This document shows, piece after piece, positions 31,235 through 39,789 of a DNA stretch of 64,000 nucleotides. The position numbers were made by a program, and so were the translations under genes. Location of the stretch: assembly GCA_963756575.1 (NCBI GenBank), contig CAVWOM010000006.1, forward strand, positions 62,001 to 126,000. Reading direction: 5' to 3'. This DNA comes from Palsa-504 sp963756575. GTDB taxonomy: Bacteria; Actinomycetota; Actinomycetes; Streptosporangiales; Streptosporangiaceae. Position 1 is the first letter of the stretch; every line of letters begins with the position of its first letter. The notes beneath the pieces are model-generated. The model did not search any database. It was given only the letters and a program-made list of their open reading frames with translations, and was not told where the DNA came from.

Positions 31235-32569
31235 GTGGCTCTCACCATCACGCCCTCGCCGCTCCCGCCCCTGTCCCCCGCTCGCCCGTCCCCCGAAGCC
31301 CGCGCCGCGGTTCCCGTCTCGGCCACGCTCGCCGCCAACGAAGCCATGGATGCCCGGCGCCGCCGCGGCGAGCCGGTGCTGCCGCTGGCGTTCGGTGAGG
31401 CCGGGCTGCCCGCGCACCGGATGCTCCGCACCGCGCTGGCCCGGGCGGCCGGGGACACCGCCTACGGCCCGGTGGCCGGCCACCGGGCGCTGCGCGAGGC
31501 CGCCGCCTGCTACTGGTCCCGGCGCGGCCTGCCCACCGAGGCGGGCTCGGTGATCGCCGGGCCGGGCAGCAAGGCGCTGCTCTACAGCCTGATGGCCGCG
31601 ATCGGCGGTGACGTGGCGGTAACCCGCCCGAGCTGGGTCAGCTACGCCGCGCAAGCGAGCTTGGCGGGGCGGACGGCCCACTTCGTTCGGGGGAATGGGG
31701 GCGTGCCGGATGCCGGAGAGCTCGCTCGGGCCGTGACCTCGGCCCGCGCGGACGGCCGCCGCATCCGGTCCGTCGTGGTCACCCTGCCCGACAACCCGAC
31801 CGGGCAGCTGGCCCCGGCCGCCGCCGTGCGGGCCCTGTGCGCGGCGGCGCGCGAGCACGACCTGATCATCATCTCGGACGAGATCTACCGTGACCTGGTG
31901 CACGACCCGGACGCGCCGTTCACCAGCCCCGCCGCCCTGTGCCCGGAACGGACCGCGATCACCACCGGGCTCAGCAAGAACCTCGCCCTGGGCGGCTGGC
32001 GCCTCGGCGTGGCCCGGCTGCCCGCCGACGGGATCGGCCCCGAGCTGCGGGCCCGGCTCCTCGGGATCGGCAGTGAGATCTGGTCCGCCCCGGCCGGGCC
32101 GGTGCAGCAGGCCGCGGCGCTCGCCTTCAGCGAGCCGCCGGCGCTGACCGAGCGGATCGCGCTCAGCCGGCGCCTGCACGGCACCGTCGCCCGCGCGGTC
32201 GCCCGGCGGTTCGCCGCGGCCGGCGTGGCCGTCCCCGCGCCGCAGGCCGCGTTCTACCTGTGGCCCGACTTCTCGCCGCTGGCCGACGTGCTGCTGGAGC
32301 GGCACGGGATCACCAGCGACGAGGGCCTGGCCCAGGTCCTGCTGCGCGACTACGGCGTCGGGGTGCTGCCGGGCAGCGCGTTCGGGGAGGAGAGCGGGCG
32401 GCTGCGGCTGCGGGTGGCGACGAGCCTGCTGTACGGCGAGTCCGACCCCGAGCGGCACGCCGCGCTGAACTCGGACGGCCCGTGCTCGCTGCCGTGGATC
32501 GCCGCGTCGCTGGACCGGCTGGAAGAGGTGCTGGCCGACCTCACGGGCCTCACCGGCCTCACGGGCTGA
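31235..32569 (+). CDS. PLP-dependent aminotransferase, class I/II
   Basis: The 444-aa fold-type I enzyme has DTAYGPVAGHRALREAAACYW, GPGSKALLYSL, TLPDNPTGQLAP (Asn-Pro motif), IIISDEIYRDLVHD (cofactor Asp and Tyr), the Schiff-base Lys in TGLSKNLALGGWRLGVARL and the substrate-carboxylate Arg in GRLRLRVATSLL. The first 25 residues are Pro-rich and not part of the domain, so a later start is possible. Specificity cannot be read. Next to dapE and a divergent LysR, an amino-acid or diaminopimelate-related role is possible. Its stop overlaps the convergent DDAH gene by 11 bases. Confidence 0.88.
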   Translation: MALTITPSPLPPLSPARPSPEARAAVPVSATLAANEAMDARRRRGEPVLPLAFGEAGLPAHRMLRTALARAAGDTAYGPVAGHRALREAAACYWSRRGLPTEAGSVIAGPGSKALLYSLMAAIGGDVAVTRPSWVSYAAQASLAGRTAHFVRGNGGVPDAGELARAVTSARADGRRIRSVVVTLPDNPTGQLAPAAAVRALCAAAREHDLIIISDEIYRDLVHDPDAPFTSPAALCPERTAITTGLSKNLALGGWRLGVARLPADGIGPELRARLLGIGSEIWSAPAGPVQQAAALAFSEPPALTERIALSRRLHGTVARAVARRFAAAGVAVPAPQAAFYLWPDFSPLADVLLERHGITSDEGLAQVLLRDYGVGVLPGSAFGEESGRLRLRVATSLLYGESDPERHAALNSDGPCSLPWIAASLDRLEEVLADLTGLTGLTG

Positions 32570-33329
32570 CGTCGGGGAGGAGCACGCTCAGGCAGGTGAC
32601 GCAGCCCTCGAGCTTCTCGAACTCGCTGATGTCCACCACGACCGGGGTGAAGCCCAGGTCGTCGAGGAGTTCCGCGGTGCGCGGGGCGGACGCGGCGATC
32701 AGCACGCGGTCGCCGCCCAGCGGGACGACATGGCAGCCGGACTCCTCGGTGACCGGGCGCACGGCCGGGAACAGCCCGGCCGGGACCAGGTCGGGCAGCA
32801 GCAGGAAGGTGCCGTCGGGCAGCGCCGTCACCGCGGACTTCAGGTGCAGCACCTCCCCCAGCGGGACGCCGATCACGGTGCGGCCCAGCGGGGCCAGCAG
32901 CGCGCGCAGCTGGCGGATGCCCTCGCCGTTGGTCCGGCCGCCACGGCCCACGTAGACCGCGGTCCCGGCCTGCAGGACGTCGCCGCCGTCGAGGGTGCCG
33001 GGAGCCTGGATACGTTCGGTGCGCAGGCCTAGTGCGGTCATGACCGGGGCGACGCCGTCGACCTCCGGCCGACGCCGCGGCGCGCCCGGCCGGGTCAGCA
33101 CGGCCAGGCCGGCGCAGACCACCACGGCGTCCTCGACGAAGACCGCGTCCGGGCAGTCCTCGGCGGCGGGCGCGTGCTCGACGGCCCAGCCGTTGCGCTC
33201 CAGCGCGCCGGCGTAGGCCGCGTGCTGCTCTCCGGCCAGGTCCACGTCCACCGCGGTGCGGCTGATGTGGGTGACGATGCCCTCGGCCAGCCTGCTGCCC
33301 GGCGGGCGGACCACGCTCGTGCCGTTCAT
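32559..33329 (-). CDS. ddaH: Dimethylarginine dimethylaminohydrolase (DDAH)
   Basis: The 256-aa guanidino-modifying enzyme has CPDAVFVEDAVVV, APGTLDGGDVLQAG, the active-site His region VLHLKSAVTALPDG and the catalytic Cys in KLEGCVTCLSVLL. DDAH hydrolyses methylated arginines to citrulline plus a methylamine; some actinobacterial relatives use arginine or related compounds. The start is ATG 33329. It is on the same strand as, and 26 bases before, an orphan solute-binding protein gene. Confidence 0.88.
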   Translation of the reverse strand: MNGTSVVRPPGSRLAEGIVTHISRTAVDVDLAGEQHAAYAGALERNGWAVEHAPAAEDCPDAVFVEDAVVVCAGLAVLTRPGAPRRRPEVDGVAPVMTALGLRTERIQAPGTLDGGDVLQAGTAVYVGRGGRTNGEGIRQLRALLAPLGRTVIGVPLGEVLHLKSAVTALPDGTFLLLPDLVPAGLFPAVRPVTEESGCHVVPLGGDRVLIAASAPRTAELLDDLGFTPVVVDISEFEKLEGCVTCLSVLLPDVSP

Positions 33330-33355
33330 GGTCCTATCTTCTCAGTTCTGCTTGG

Positions 33356-34420
33356 TCAGCCGCCGATCATGGACCGGGCGTTGAAGTCGGGGAAGCCGAG
33401 GAACTGCCGCATCACGTCGGCGACCCGCTGGATGCGGACCGCGTCGACCGGGCCGACCGGGTAGCTGTCCAGCGCCATCACCGCCGCGGTGACCGGGGTG
33501 ACGCCGAGCGGCTTGGGCAGCGCCTCCATCGCCCGCTCCACCGCGGACCGGCTGGTGTCGGCGATCTGCTGGCCCTGCTCGAACGCGGCCCGGAAGGCGG
33601 CCAGCGTCTTGGGGTGCTGCGCCGCCCACTGGCGGGTGACGGCACAGCCCTGCACCGGGAACGCGGAGGTGGCGCCCTGGTCCAGGTCGGCCAGCAGGGA
33701 GACGCCCATCGACTGCTCGGCCTGGCTGGCGAACGGCTCGGGCAGGACCGCCGCGTCGATCCTCCCGGCCTTGAGCATCGCGGCCATCTGGGGCAGCGGG
33801 TAGTAGGCGAAGTGCGCCGACGACGCGAGCAGCCCGTTGTCGGTCAGGACCGAGGCGGTCAGCAGGTACAAGATGTTGCCGGGCGCGTTCACGCCGATGA
33901 CCTTGCCGCGCAGGTCGGACAGCGACCGGATGCGCGAGCCCGGCATCACGTACAGGCCCTGGGCGTTGGGGCCCATCACCGAGCCTTCGGCGAAGATATC
34001 CAGGTTGGCGGAGACCATGGCGTCGCTGGCCGAGGAGGACCGCTGGCCCTCGTCGTAGTTCTCCTGGGCCTGGAGGTAGCTGACGTAGTTGCCGCAGGAG
34101 ATGTCCACCCGGTCGGCCGGCTTGGCCGAGGCCTGGCTGGTCGCCTGGGTGTTGATGACCGTGGCGGAGCTGACCGCCGGCACGAAGGTGACCTTCAGGC
34201 CCTGCGCCGCGAACAGTCCCTGGTGCAGGGCGACGAAGAAGCCGGCCGAATCGGCGGCGGGCACCACCGCGACGGTCACGTCCGGCTGCTCGACGTCGGC
34301 CCGGGCGGAGCTGCCCCCGCCGGAACCGTGCGGCAGGAACAAGATCGCCAGGACGATGACGGCCACCACGGCCCCGGCGATCTGCGCGACCCGGACGGCC
34401 CGGATGAACCTGCGAGGCAT
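33356..34420 (-). CDS. ABC transporter substrate-binding protein, NMT1/SsuA-like (orphan)
   Basis: The 354-aa exported protein has an N-terminal signal/anchor (AQIAGAVVAVIVLAILFLPHG, no lipobox Cys) and a periplasmic-binding fold of the taurine/nitrate/thiamine-precursor type (VVPAADSAGFFVALHQGLFAAQGLKVTFVPA, DLRGKVIGVNAPGNILYLL, GRIDAAVLPEPFASQAEQ). No permease or ATPase gene is nearby, so it must work with components elsewhere. The upstream region contains eight 13-bp tandem repeats. Confidence 0.87.
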   Translation of the reverse strand: MPRRFIRAVRVAQIAGAVVAVIVLAILFLPHGSGGGSSARADVEQPDVTVAVVPAADSAGFFVALHQGLFAAQGLKVTFVPAVSSATVINTQATSQASAKPADRVDISCGNYVSYLQAQENYDEGQRSSSASDAMVSANLDIFAEGSVMGPNAQGLYVMPGSRIRSLSDLRGKVIGVNAPGNILYLLTASVLTDNGLLASSAHFAYYPLPQMAAMLKAGRIDAAVLPEPFASQAEQSMGVSLLADLDQGATSAFPVQGCAVTRQWAAQHPKTLAAFRAAFEQGQQIADTSRSAVERAMEALPKPLGVTPVTAAVMALDSYPVGPVDAVRIQRVADVMRQFLGFPDFNARSMIGG

Positions 34421-34508
34421 CGCTGCTCCTCTCTTCAGGCGCAGGCCTGAGGGGGGACGGTGATGCCGCGGTCACCGGAAAGGAAAAGCACGGCACGGAC
34501 GTGCCAGT

Positions 34509-34612
34509 GCTGAGGTGCTGTGCTGAGGTGCTGTACTGAAGTGCTGTGCTGAGGTGCTGTGCTGAGGTGCTGTGCTGAGGTGCTGTACTAAAGTGCCCTA
34601 CTGAGTTGCACC
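34509..34612. repeat. 13-bp tandem repeats upstream of the binding-protein gene
   Basis: Eight contiguous units fit gctgaggtgctgt or actgaagtgctgt: 34509-34521, 34522-34534, 34535-34547, 34548-34560, 34561-34573, 34574-34586, then two degenerate units to 34612. They lie 89-192 bases upstream of the ATG at 34420 on the minus strand, in the noncoding gap before the RHIM-like gene. They could be stacked regulator sites or neutral slippage. Confidence 0.9.
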
Positions 34613-34680
34613 GCAAATAGTTCTGCAAGTTGCAGTGAGAGACATCCGTCAGGTGACGGATGTTGGCGTGGTTCGCTGGG

Positions 34681-35073
34681 TTAGCTGGCGGGCGGGGTGT
34701 TGAACACGTTGCTCTGCCAGTTGTGGTCGCCGACCTGCACGCCCTGTGCCCCGGTCAGGTTGACGACGTACTTGCCGGCCGTGGCCCCGGCCGGGTCGGC
34801 CCGGCGCAGCACCAGCAGCGCGGCGTCGAGCACGGCCTGATCCTGGTCGGCCCCGGCCTGCCTGAGGTGCACCTCGAGGTTGCCCTGCCAGGCGTCAGGG
34901 TCCCCGGTGTACTGCTCGATCGCGTCCTGCGCGGCGGGCTTGCCCGCCAGCCGTCGTTTCAGCGCGTCCCGCAGGCCCCGGTAGGCGTCCTGCACCGCCT
35001 CCGTCGCGCTCTTCCCGGCACCCGTCGCCGCGCCGGCCAGCAGGGCCGCCAGGATCAGCGAGATCGGTTCCAT
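34681..35073 (-). CDS. Small protein with N-terminal hydrophobic helix and C-terminal RHIM-like amyloid motif
   Basis: The 130-aa protein begins MEPISLILAALLAGAATGAG (a Gly/Ala-rich hydrophobic helix), continues with an amphipathic helical region (TEAVQDAYRGLRDALKRRL, DPDAWQGNLEVHLRQAG, QAVLDAALLVLRRAD) and ends with KYVVNLTGAQGVQVGDHNWQ and SNVF. VQVG-DHN (residues 112-118) fits the RHIM core [IV]-Q-[IVL]-G-x-x-N. Similar motifs are known in bacterial amyloid signalling sequences at the ends of death-effector-like or receptor proteins of filamentous actinobacteria. The helical N-terminus would suit a membrane-active effector. It lies 50 bases after a methyltransferase gene on the same strand. 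Function is inferred, not shown. Confidence 0.7.
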   Translation of the reverse strand: MEPISLILAALLAGAATGAGKSATEAVQDAYRGLRDALKRRLAGKPAAQDAIEQYTGDPDAWQGNLEVHLRQAGADQDQAVLDAALLVLRRADPAGATAGKYVVNLTGAQGVQVGDHNWQSNVFNTPPAS

Positions 35074-35123
35074 GCTGCCAGTATCACGGTCACGCCCGGC
35101 ACCGGGAAGGGGGGTGGCGCCGG

Positions 35124-35939
35124 TCAGGCTGTCCGGGCCGCGGTCACCGCCAGCGTGGTGAAACCCATGGTGAAGCTGCCGCCGGCGGCGTCGATGGCGG
35201 CACCGAGGCCCGCCAGCAGTTCCCGCTGCCGGTCCGGCGGTATCTGACTGTGGCCGCCGAAGGTGGGTACCTGCTCCAGCCACTCGTCGCGGGTGTAGGG
35301 GCGGTCCCACCCGAACCGCCACTGCTCCGGTTCGCCGAACGCGCCCGCCTGCAGCATCCCGTCCGCCGCTTTCCCCGCCATCGTGGCGTAGATGTCGAGC
35401 AGGGGCCGGTCCCAGACGTTGGCCGGGAGGTCGGGCAGCACGCGACGGTAGACCCCGGCGAAGGCCAGGCCGAGTTCGGCCGGGGGCTGGAAGACGTTCC
35501 AGAACAGCGCGAGCCGCCCGCCGGGACGCAGCGCCGGCACCGCCCGGGCCGCGCCGGCCACCGGGTCGATCCAGTGCCAGGCCTGCCCGGCGACGACCGC
35601 GTCGAAGACCCGGCCGGCCGGGTCCCAGGTCTCGAACGTGGCCACCTCGACCTCGAGCCCGCGCTGCCGCGCCAGGTCGGCCATCCGCGCGTCGGGGTCG
35701 ACTCCGAGCACCTCGCAGCCGGCCGCCTGGAACTGCCGGGCCACGATGCCGGTGCCGCAGCCCACGTCCAGGACTTTGCGGCCCGGGCTGGCGGCGACGA
35801 TCCGGTCCACCAGGGCGGCGGGATAGCCGGGCCGGGCCCGGTCGTAGCGGCTGGCCTGCGTGCCGAACGACTCCGCGACCGCGCGGGCCTGGTGAGCCTC
35901 GCCCCGGGAAGGAGGGGGCGCCGGAGGTACGGTGGACAT
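35124..35939 (-). CDS. Class I SAM-dependent methyltransferase
   Basis: The 271-aa protein has SFGTQASRYDRARPGYPAALVDRIV, SAM motif I KVLDVGCGTGIVARQF, the acidic end of strand 2 (VLGVDPDARM), and VFDAVVAGQAWHWIDPVAGAARAVPALRPGGRLALF, the UbiE/Methyltransf_11 pattern including the common QAWHW signature. The acceptor is unknown. It precedes the RHIM-like gene with a 50-base gap; linkage may or may not be functional. Confidence 0.9.
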   Translation of the reverse strand: MSTVPPAPPPSRGEAHQARAVAESFGTQASRYDRARPGYPAALVDRIVAASPGRKVLDVGCGTGIVARQFQAAGCEVLGVDPDARMADLARQRGLEVEVATFETWDPAGRVFDAVVAGQAWHWIDPVAGAARAVPALRPGGRLALFWNVFQPPAELGLAFAGVYRRVLPDLPANVWDRPLLDIYATMAGKAADGMLQAGAFGEPEQWRFGWDRPYTRDEWLEQVPTFGGHSQIPPDRQRELLAGLGAAIDAAGGSFTMGFTTLAVTAARTA

Positions 35940-36015
35940 GCGCCCACTCTAAGGGGAAGGCCAGGCCCGGATCCTGGTCCTGGCCGCCGTCCCGGGGTAA
36001 CGGCCGCGGCCGGGG

Positions 36016-36831
36016 TCAGAGCGGGAGGAGGCCGGGGCGTTTGGCGGGGATGCCGTCGCCGCTGGAGTTGCCGGTCAGGCGGCGGCGCAGCCAGGGGGCG
36101 GCGTACTCGCGGGCCCAGCGGGCGTCCTGGCGGCGGGCGGCCAGCCAGGGGGAAACTGGCCCGCGGGATCGGTCCGGGATGGCGGGCAAGGGAACGGGCG
36201 GAGGCGGCAGGCGGGCGTCGCCGGCGACGGGGATGCCCAGGACCCGGCAGGTGCGCAGGGCTACTTCGCGGTGGCCCTGGGTGGTGAGGTGCAGCCGGTC
36301 CGGGCTCCAGGCGCGGATGTCCTTGAGCGCCCGCATGGACCACAGGTCGACGAGGTCGCAGCCGTAGTCGTCGGCGATGCCGCGCAGGTGCATGTTGTAG
36401 GCGGCGATCCGGCCGCGCAGCAGGCGGATCACCGGGAACATGCGCGGATCGAAGCCGGTGAAGATGACCACCCGGCAGCCCGCCGCCTGCAGCTTGACCA
36501 CGGCCGGCTCGAACTGCGCGGCCAGCACGTCCACGTCGGCCCCGCTCAGGATGTCGTTGCCGCCCGCGGCCAGGCTGACCAGGTCGGGGGCCATTTCGAC
36601 GACCCTGGGTACCTGCTCGGCGACGACCTCGCCGAGCAGCTTGCCGCGGATGGCCAGGTTGGCGTAACGGAGACCGGGCCGCTGCGCGGCCAGGGCGCCG
36701 GCCACCATGTCGGCCCAGCCGCGCAAACCGCCGTCCGGAGCGTGATCTTCGAGCCCTTCGGTGAAGCTGTCGCCAATTGCGACGAACGTGTCTACCGGGA
36801 ATATACGGTTGCTTTCAGGCATCGGAACCAT
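36016..36831 (-). CDS. SGNH/GDSL-family hydrolase
   Basis: The 271-aa protein has all four SGNH blocks: GDSFTEG (Ser), the Gly in IRGKLLGEV, AAGGNDILSG (Asn) and DRLHLTTQGHREVAL (Asp and His). There is no signal peptide, so it is a cytoplasmic esterase/lipase-like enzyme of unknown substrate. A long Pro/Arg-rich C-terminal tail (from about residue 205) is not part of the fold. ATG 36831 or ATG 36822 may start. It is divergent from the beta-propeller lipoprotein gene, with 67 bases between. Confidence 0.9.
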   Translation of the reverse strand: MVPMPESNRIFPVDTFVAIGDSFTEGLEDHAPDGGLRGWADMVAGALAAQRPGLRYANLAIRGKLLGEVVAEQVPRVVEMAPDLVSLAAGGNDILSGADVDVLAAQFEPAVVKLQAAGCRVVIFTGFDPRMFPVIRLLRGRIAAYNMHLRGIADDYGCDLVDLWSMRALKDIRAWSPDRLHLTTQGHREVALRTCRVLGIPVAGDARLPPPPVPLPAIPDRSRGPVSPWLAARRQDARWAREYAAPWLRRRLTGNSSGDGIPAKRPGLLPL

Positions 36832-36898
36832 GATGCCATTACGAATCCGGAACCACGGGCCGGGCCCGGCGCAGCCGGGGCAGACTGAAGGAATGCAT

Positions 36899-38317
36899 AT
36901 GAGGGCCGGCTACAGCGTCCTCGCGGCCGGCCTGCTGGCCCTGGCGGCGGGCTGTTCTGGGTCGCCGGGAGCCGGCGCAGGCGGGACGTCGTCCGGGCCA
37001 GCGCCGTCGGCCCGGACGGTGAGCGCGCCGGCCTCCGGCGCGAGCGCCGGAACCCACCCGGCCGCGGCCTGGCCCACCTTCGGGCGGGACGTCGCCCGCA
37101 GCGACGTCGCCGCCGGGGTGGCCCCGGCCGGCGGGGCGGGATCACTGCGGGTCAGCTGGCGGGCTCACCTGGACGGCGCGGTTTACGGGCAGCCGCTGCT
37201 CGTCGGCGACATGGCCATCGTGGCGACCGAGAACGACTCGCTCTACGCGCTCGGCCAGGACAGCGGCAAGATCATGTGGCGGACGCACGTCGGGACCCCG
37301 GTGCCGCTGTCCAAGCTGCCGTGCGGCAACATCGACCCGCTCGGCATCACCGGCACGCCGGTCTACGACGCCAGCAGCGGGATCGTCTACGCGGTGGCGG
37401 AGACGTCGGGCTACCACCACGTGCTGGCCGGGATCTCGGTCACCGACGGCCGTCTCGAGGTGGAGCGCGACATTCCCGCCCCGGACGGGCAGCCGCGGTA
37501 CGACCAGCAGCGGCCCGCGCTGACGCTCCAGGGCGGCCGGGTCTACGTGGCGTTCGGCGGCCTGGCCGGGGACTGCGGGCCCTACCGGGGCTCGGTGGCG
37601 GGCATCGGTGCCAGCGGCAGCGGGCCGATCATCTCCTACGTCGTGCCGACGCCGCGCGAAGGGGCCATCTGGGCCCCGGGCGGCCCGGTGACCGGCCCGG
37701 ACGGCACCCTGTACGTCAGCGTGGGCAACGGCTCGGAGGCCAGCACCAGCTTCGACGACAGCGACTCGGTGACCGCCCTGTCCCCGGACCTGCGCCGGAC
37801 CGGTGTCTTCGCGCCGACGAGCTGGCATCACGACAACGACAACGACCTCGACCTCGGCTCGACCCAGCCCGCCCTGCTGCCCGGCGGCATGCTGCTCGCG
37901 GACGGCAAGAGCGGCACCGCCTACCTGATCAGCTCGGCCCGCCTGGACGGCGTCGGCGGACAGGTCGACCAGGTGAAGGTCTGCCCCGCGTTCGGCACCG
38001 CCGCGGTGCAGGGCAGCACCGTGTACGAGCCGTGCGAGCAGGGCGGCCTGGCCGCGGTCAGCACCGCGGGCGGCAAGATCCGCGTGCGCTGGCGCGGACC
38101 GGAGAACGCCTGGGGCTCCCCGGTCATCGGCGGCGGGGCGGTCTGGGTCACCGACTGGAAAGCGGGCACGCTGTACCAGCTCGGCCAGGCCACGGGAGGG
38201 ATCCGGACCTCGCTGGACCTCGGCACGCCGCTGCCGCACTTCTCCTCGATGTCGATGACCGGCAGCCGCGCTTTCCTCGGCACCATGGACGGGGTGGTCT
38301 CGGTCACCGGCGTCTGA
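36899..38317 (+). CDS. PQQ-like beta-propeller lipoprotein
   Basis: The 472-aa exported protein starts at ATG 36899, with AAGGA six bases upstream (ATG 36893 is an alternative). The signal peptide ends in the lipobox LALAAGC, followed by a Gly/Ser/Pro-rich linker. The mature part shows repeated propeller blades (GQPLLVGDMAIVATENDSLYALGQDSGKIMWRTHVG, VIGGGAVWVTDWKAGTLYQLGQATGGIRTSLDLG). No quinoprotein catalytic residues were recognised, so a binding or scaffold role is more likely than dehydrogenase activity. A HAD phosphatase gene follows after 15 bases. Confidence 0.88.
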   Translation: MRAGYSVLAAGLLALAAGCSGSPGAGAGGTSSGPAPSARTVSAPASGASAGTHPAAAWPTFGRDVARSDVAAGVAPAGGAGSLRVSWRAHLDGAVYGQPLLVGDMAIVATENDSLYALGQDSGKIMWRTHVGTPVPLSKLPCGNIDPLGITGTPVYDASSGIVYAVAETSGYHHVLAGISVTDGRLEVERDIPAPDGQPRYDQQRPALTLQGGRVYVAFGGLAGDCGPYRGSVAGIGASGSGPIISYVVPTPREGAIWAPGGPVTGPDGTLYVSVGNGSEASTSFDDSDSVTALSPDLRRTGVFAPTSWHHDNDNDLDLGSTQPALLPGGMLLADGKSGTAYLISSARLDGVGGQVDQVKVCPAFGTAAVQGSTVYEPCEQGGLAAVSTAGGKIRVRWRGPENAWGSPVIGGGAVWVTDWKAGTLYQLGQATGGIRTSLDLGTPLPHFSSMSMTGSRAFLGTMDGVVSVTGV

Positions 38318-38332
38318 CGGCAGACTTAGCCC

Positions 38333-39028
38333 ATGACCTCAGCGAGCTACATCGACCCGCCGGTGCCCTCCTTTCTCTTCGACCTGGACGGGACGCTGAT
38401 CGACAGCGTCTACCAGCACGTCATCGCCTGGCGGACGGCGCTGACCCGGATCGGCATCGACCTGTCGGTGTGGCGGATCCACCGGCGGATCGGGATGAGC
38501 GGCGGGCTGTTCGTCTCCGCGCTGCTGCGGGAGACGGGAGTGTCGCTGTCGCGGGAGGACATCGAGCAGCTGCAGCAGGACCACGCGGCCGAGTACCGGG
38601 CGCAGCTGGATTCGGTCACGGCCCTGCCCGGGGCGCGCGAACTGCTGGCCACGCTGACCGGCGCGGGGGTGCGCTGGGCCATCGCGACCAGCGGGCGGGC
38701 GGCGACGGCCCGGCCCGCGCTGGGCCTGCTGGGGCTGCCCGAGGACACCCCGATGATCACCCGGGACCTGGTCCGGCACGCCAAGCCGGATCCCGACCTG
38801 TTCCTGGCCGCGGCGGCCGAGCTCGGGGTGGACCCGCGGTACGCGATGGTGGTCGGGGACAGCGTGTGGGACCTGCTCGCGGCGCGGCGGGCCGGGGCGC
38901 TCGGGGTCGGGCTGATGTCCGGCGGGTACGGCCGGGAGGAGCTCGAGCGGGCCGGGGCGTACCGCGTCTACGCCGACCCGGCCGAGATGCTCTCCCGCAT
39001 CGACGAACTCGGCGTCCGCGGCGATTGA
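38333..39028 (+). CDS. HAD-family hydrolase (phosphoglycolate-phosphatase-like)
   Basis: The 231-aa protein has motif I FLFDLDGTLIDS (nucleophile Asp), motif II WAIATSGRAATARPAL, motif III Lys in RHAKPDPDLFLAAAAELG and motif IV VVGDSVWDLLAARRAG. The helical cap sits between motifs I and II (subclass I). It is a cytosolic phosphatase/phosphonatase-type enzyme; the substrate is not predictable. It probably shares a transcript with the upstream lipoprotein gene. Confidence 0.9.
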   Translation: MTSASYIDPPVPSFLFDLDGTLIDSVYQHVIAWRTALTRIGIDLSVWRIHRRIGMSGGLFVSALLRETGVSLSREDIEQLQQDHAAEYRAQLDSVTALPGARELLATLTGAGVRWAIATSGRAATARPALGLLGLPEDTPMITRDLVRHAKPDPDLFLAAAAELGVDPRYAMVVGDSVWDLLAARRAGALGVGLMSGGYGREELERAGAYRVYADPAEMLSRIDELGVRGD

Positions 39029-39125
39029 GCCTAATCGCGCGGATAGACGTTAAATAGGGGGGTAAGCGTTCGCCGGGCGCCGCTTCGGATCATGACGCCC
39101 GGTGTTGTCCGGGAGGCGAGTTGCA

Positions 39126-39638
39126 GTGTCCGCGGTGGGTCGGATCGTTGTCGGCGTTCATGGGTCGCTAGGGAGCCTGCAGGCGCTGCGGTACGCGGCG
39201 GACGAGGCCAGGGACCGGTGTGTACCGCTGATGGCGGTCACCGCCTGGGTCCCGCCAGGGGGCGACCTGGCCGAACGCCGGAACTCCTCGCCCTACCTGC
39301 GCAAGATCTGGCGCGAGGCCGCGTGGGAGCGGCTGTGGGCCGCCTTCAACGACGGCCTGGGCGGGGTCCCGGCCGACCTGCACGTCGAGCCGCGGGCGGT
39401 CCGCGGCGAGACCGGGCCGGTGCTGGTCGAGGTGGCCGACCAGCCGGATGACCTGCTCATCATCGGGACCGGGCGGCGGGCCGGGATGGGCCGTCTTTTC
39501 GGCCGCTCGGTGAGCCGGTACTGCCTGGCCCACGCGCACTGCCCGGTACTGGCCATACCGCCCTCGCGGCTGATGGAAGAGATGGGCCACGGCCTGCGGT
39601 CGTGGCACTGGCGGCACGCGCTCAGTTCCGATCTCTGA
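39126..39638 (+). CDS. Universal stress protein (UspA family)
   Basis: The product of about 170 aa has the Usp fold: GRIVVGVHGSLGSLQALRYAADEA at the start and the ATP-binding G-2x-G-9x-G(S) pattern in IIGTGRRAGMGRLFGRSVSRYCLAHAHCPVLAIP. GTG 39126 (VSAVGRIVVG) with GGGAGG upstream is the likely start. It lies just before the kdp operon but with its own spacing (151 bases to the first kdp ORF). Confidence 0.88.
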   Translation: MSAVGRIVVGVHGSLGSLQALRYAADEARDRCVPLMAVTAWVPPGGDLAERRNSSPYLRKIWREAAWERLWAAFNDGLGGVPADLHVEPRAVRGETGPVLVEVADQPDDLLIIGTGRRAGMGRLFGRSVSRYCLAHAHCPVLAIPPSRLMEEMGHGLRSWHWRHALSSDL

Positions 39639-39668
39639 GGGTCCGATCTCTGAGGCCGCGCCCGGCCG

Positions 39669-39720
39669 GCGCATGGGTTCCGTTAGGAACGCGCCGGTGA
39701 GCGCATAGGTCCTGTCAGAG
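39669..39720. promoter_or_regulatory. 20-bp direct repeats upstream of kdpF operon, candidate KdpE site
   Basis: GCGCATGGGTTCCGTTAGGA (39669-39688) and GCGCATAGGTCCTGTCAGAG (39701-39720) are direct repeats 32 bases apart (about three helix turns). Closely related repeats lie upstream of kdpD (46835-46876). Placement before both kdp transcription units makes a KdpE-type operator plausible. A TTGACT at 39747-39752 inside a GGACGT/ACGTCC inverted repeat (39742-39762) may be part of the promoter. Confidence 0.5.
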
Positions 39721-39789
39721 TCCTTTTTTCCGGTGATTCCCGGACGTTGACTACAGACGTCCACAACGGCACATCGCCTAGGAGTCATC

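Noticed and set aside
34509..34612. 13-bp repeats as replication-origin iterons
   Set aside because: No rep gene, DnaA boxes or AT-rich unwinding region nearby.
39660..39789. A c-di-AMP (ydaO-type) riboswitch in the kdp leader
   Set aside because: No matching paired regions could be traced by eye; the region is better explained by direct repeats and a promoter.
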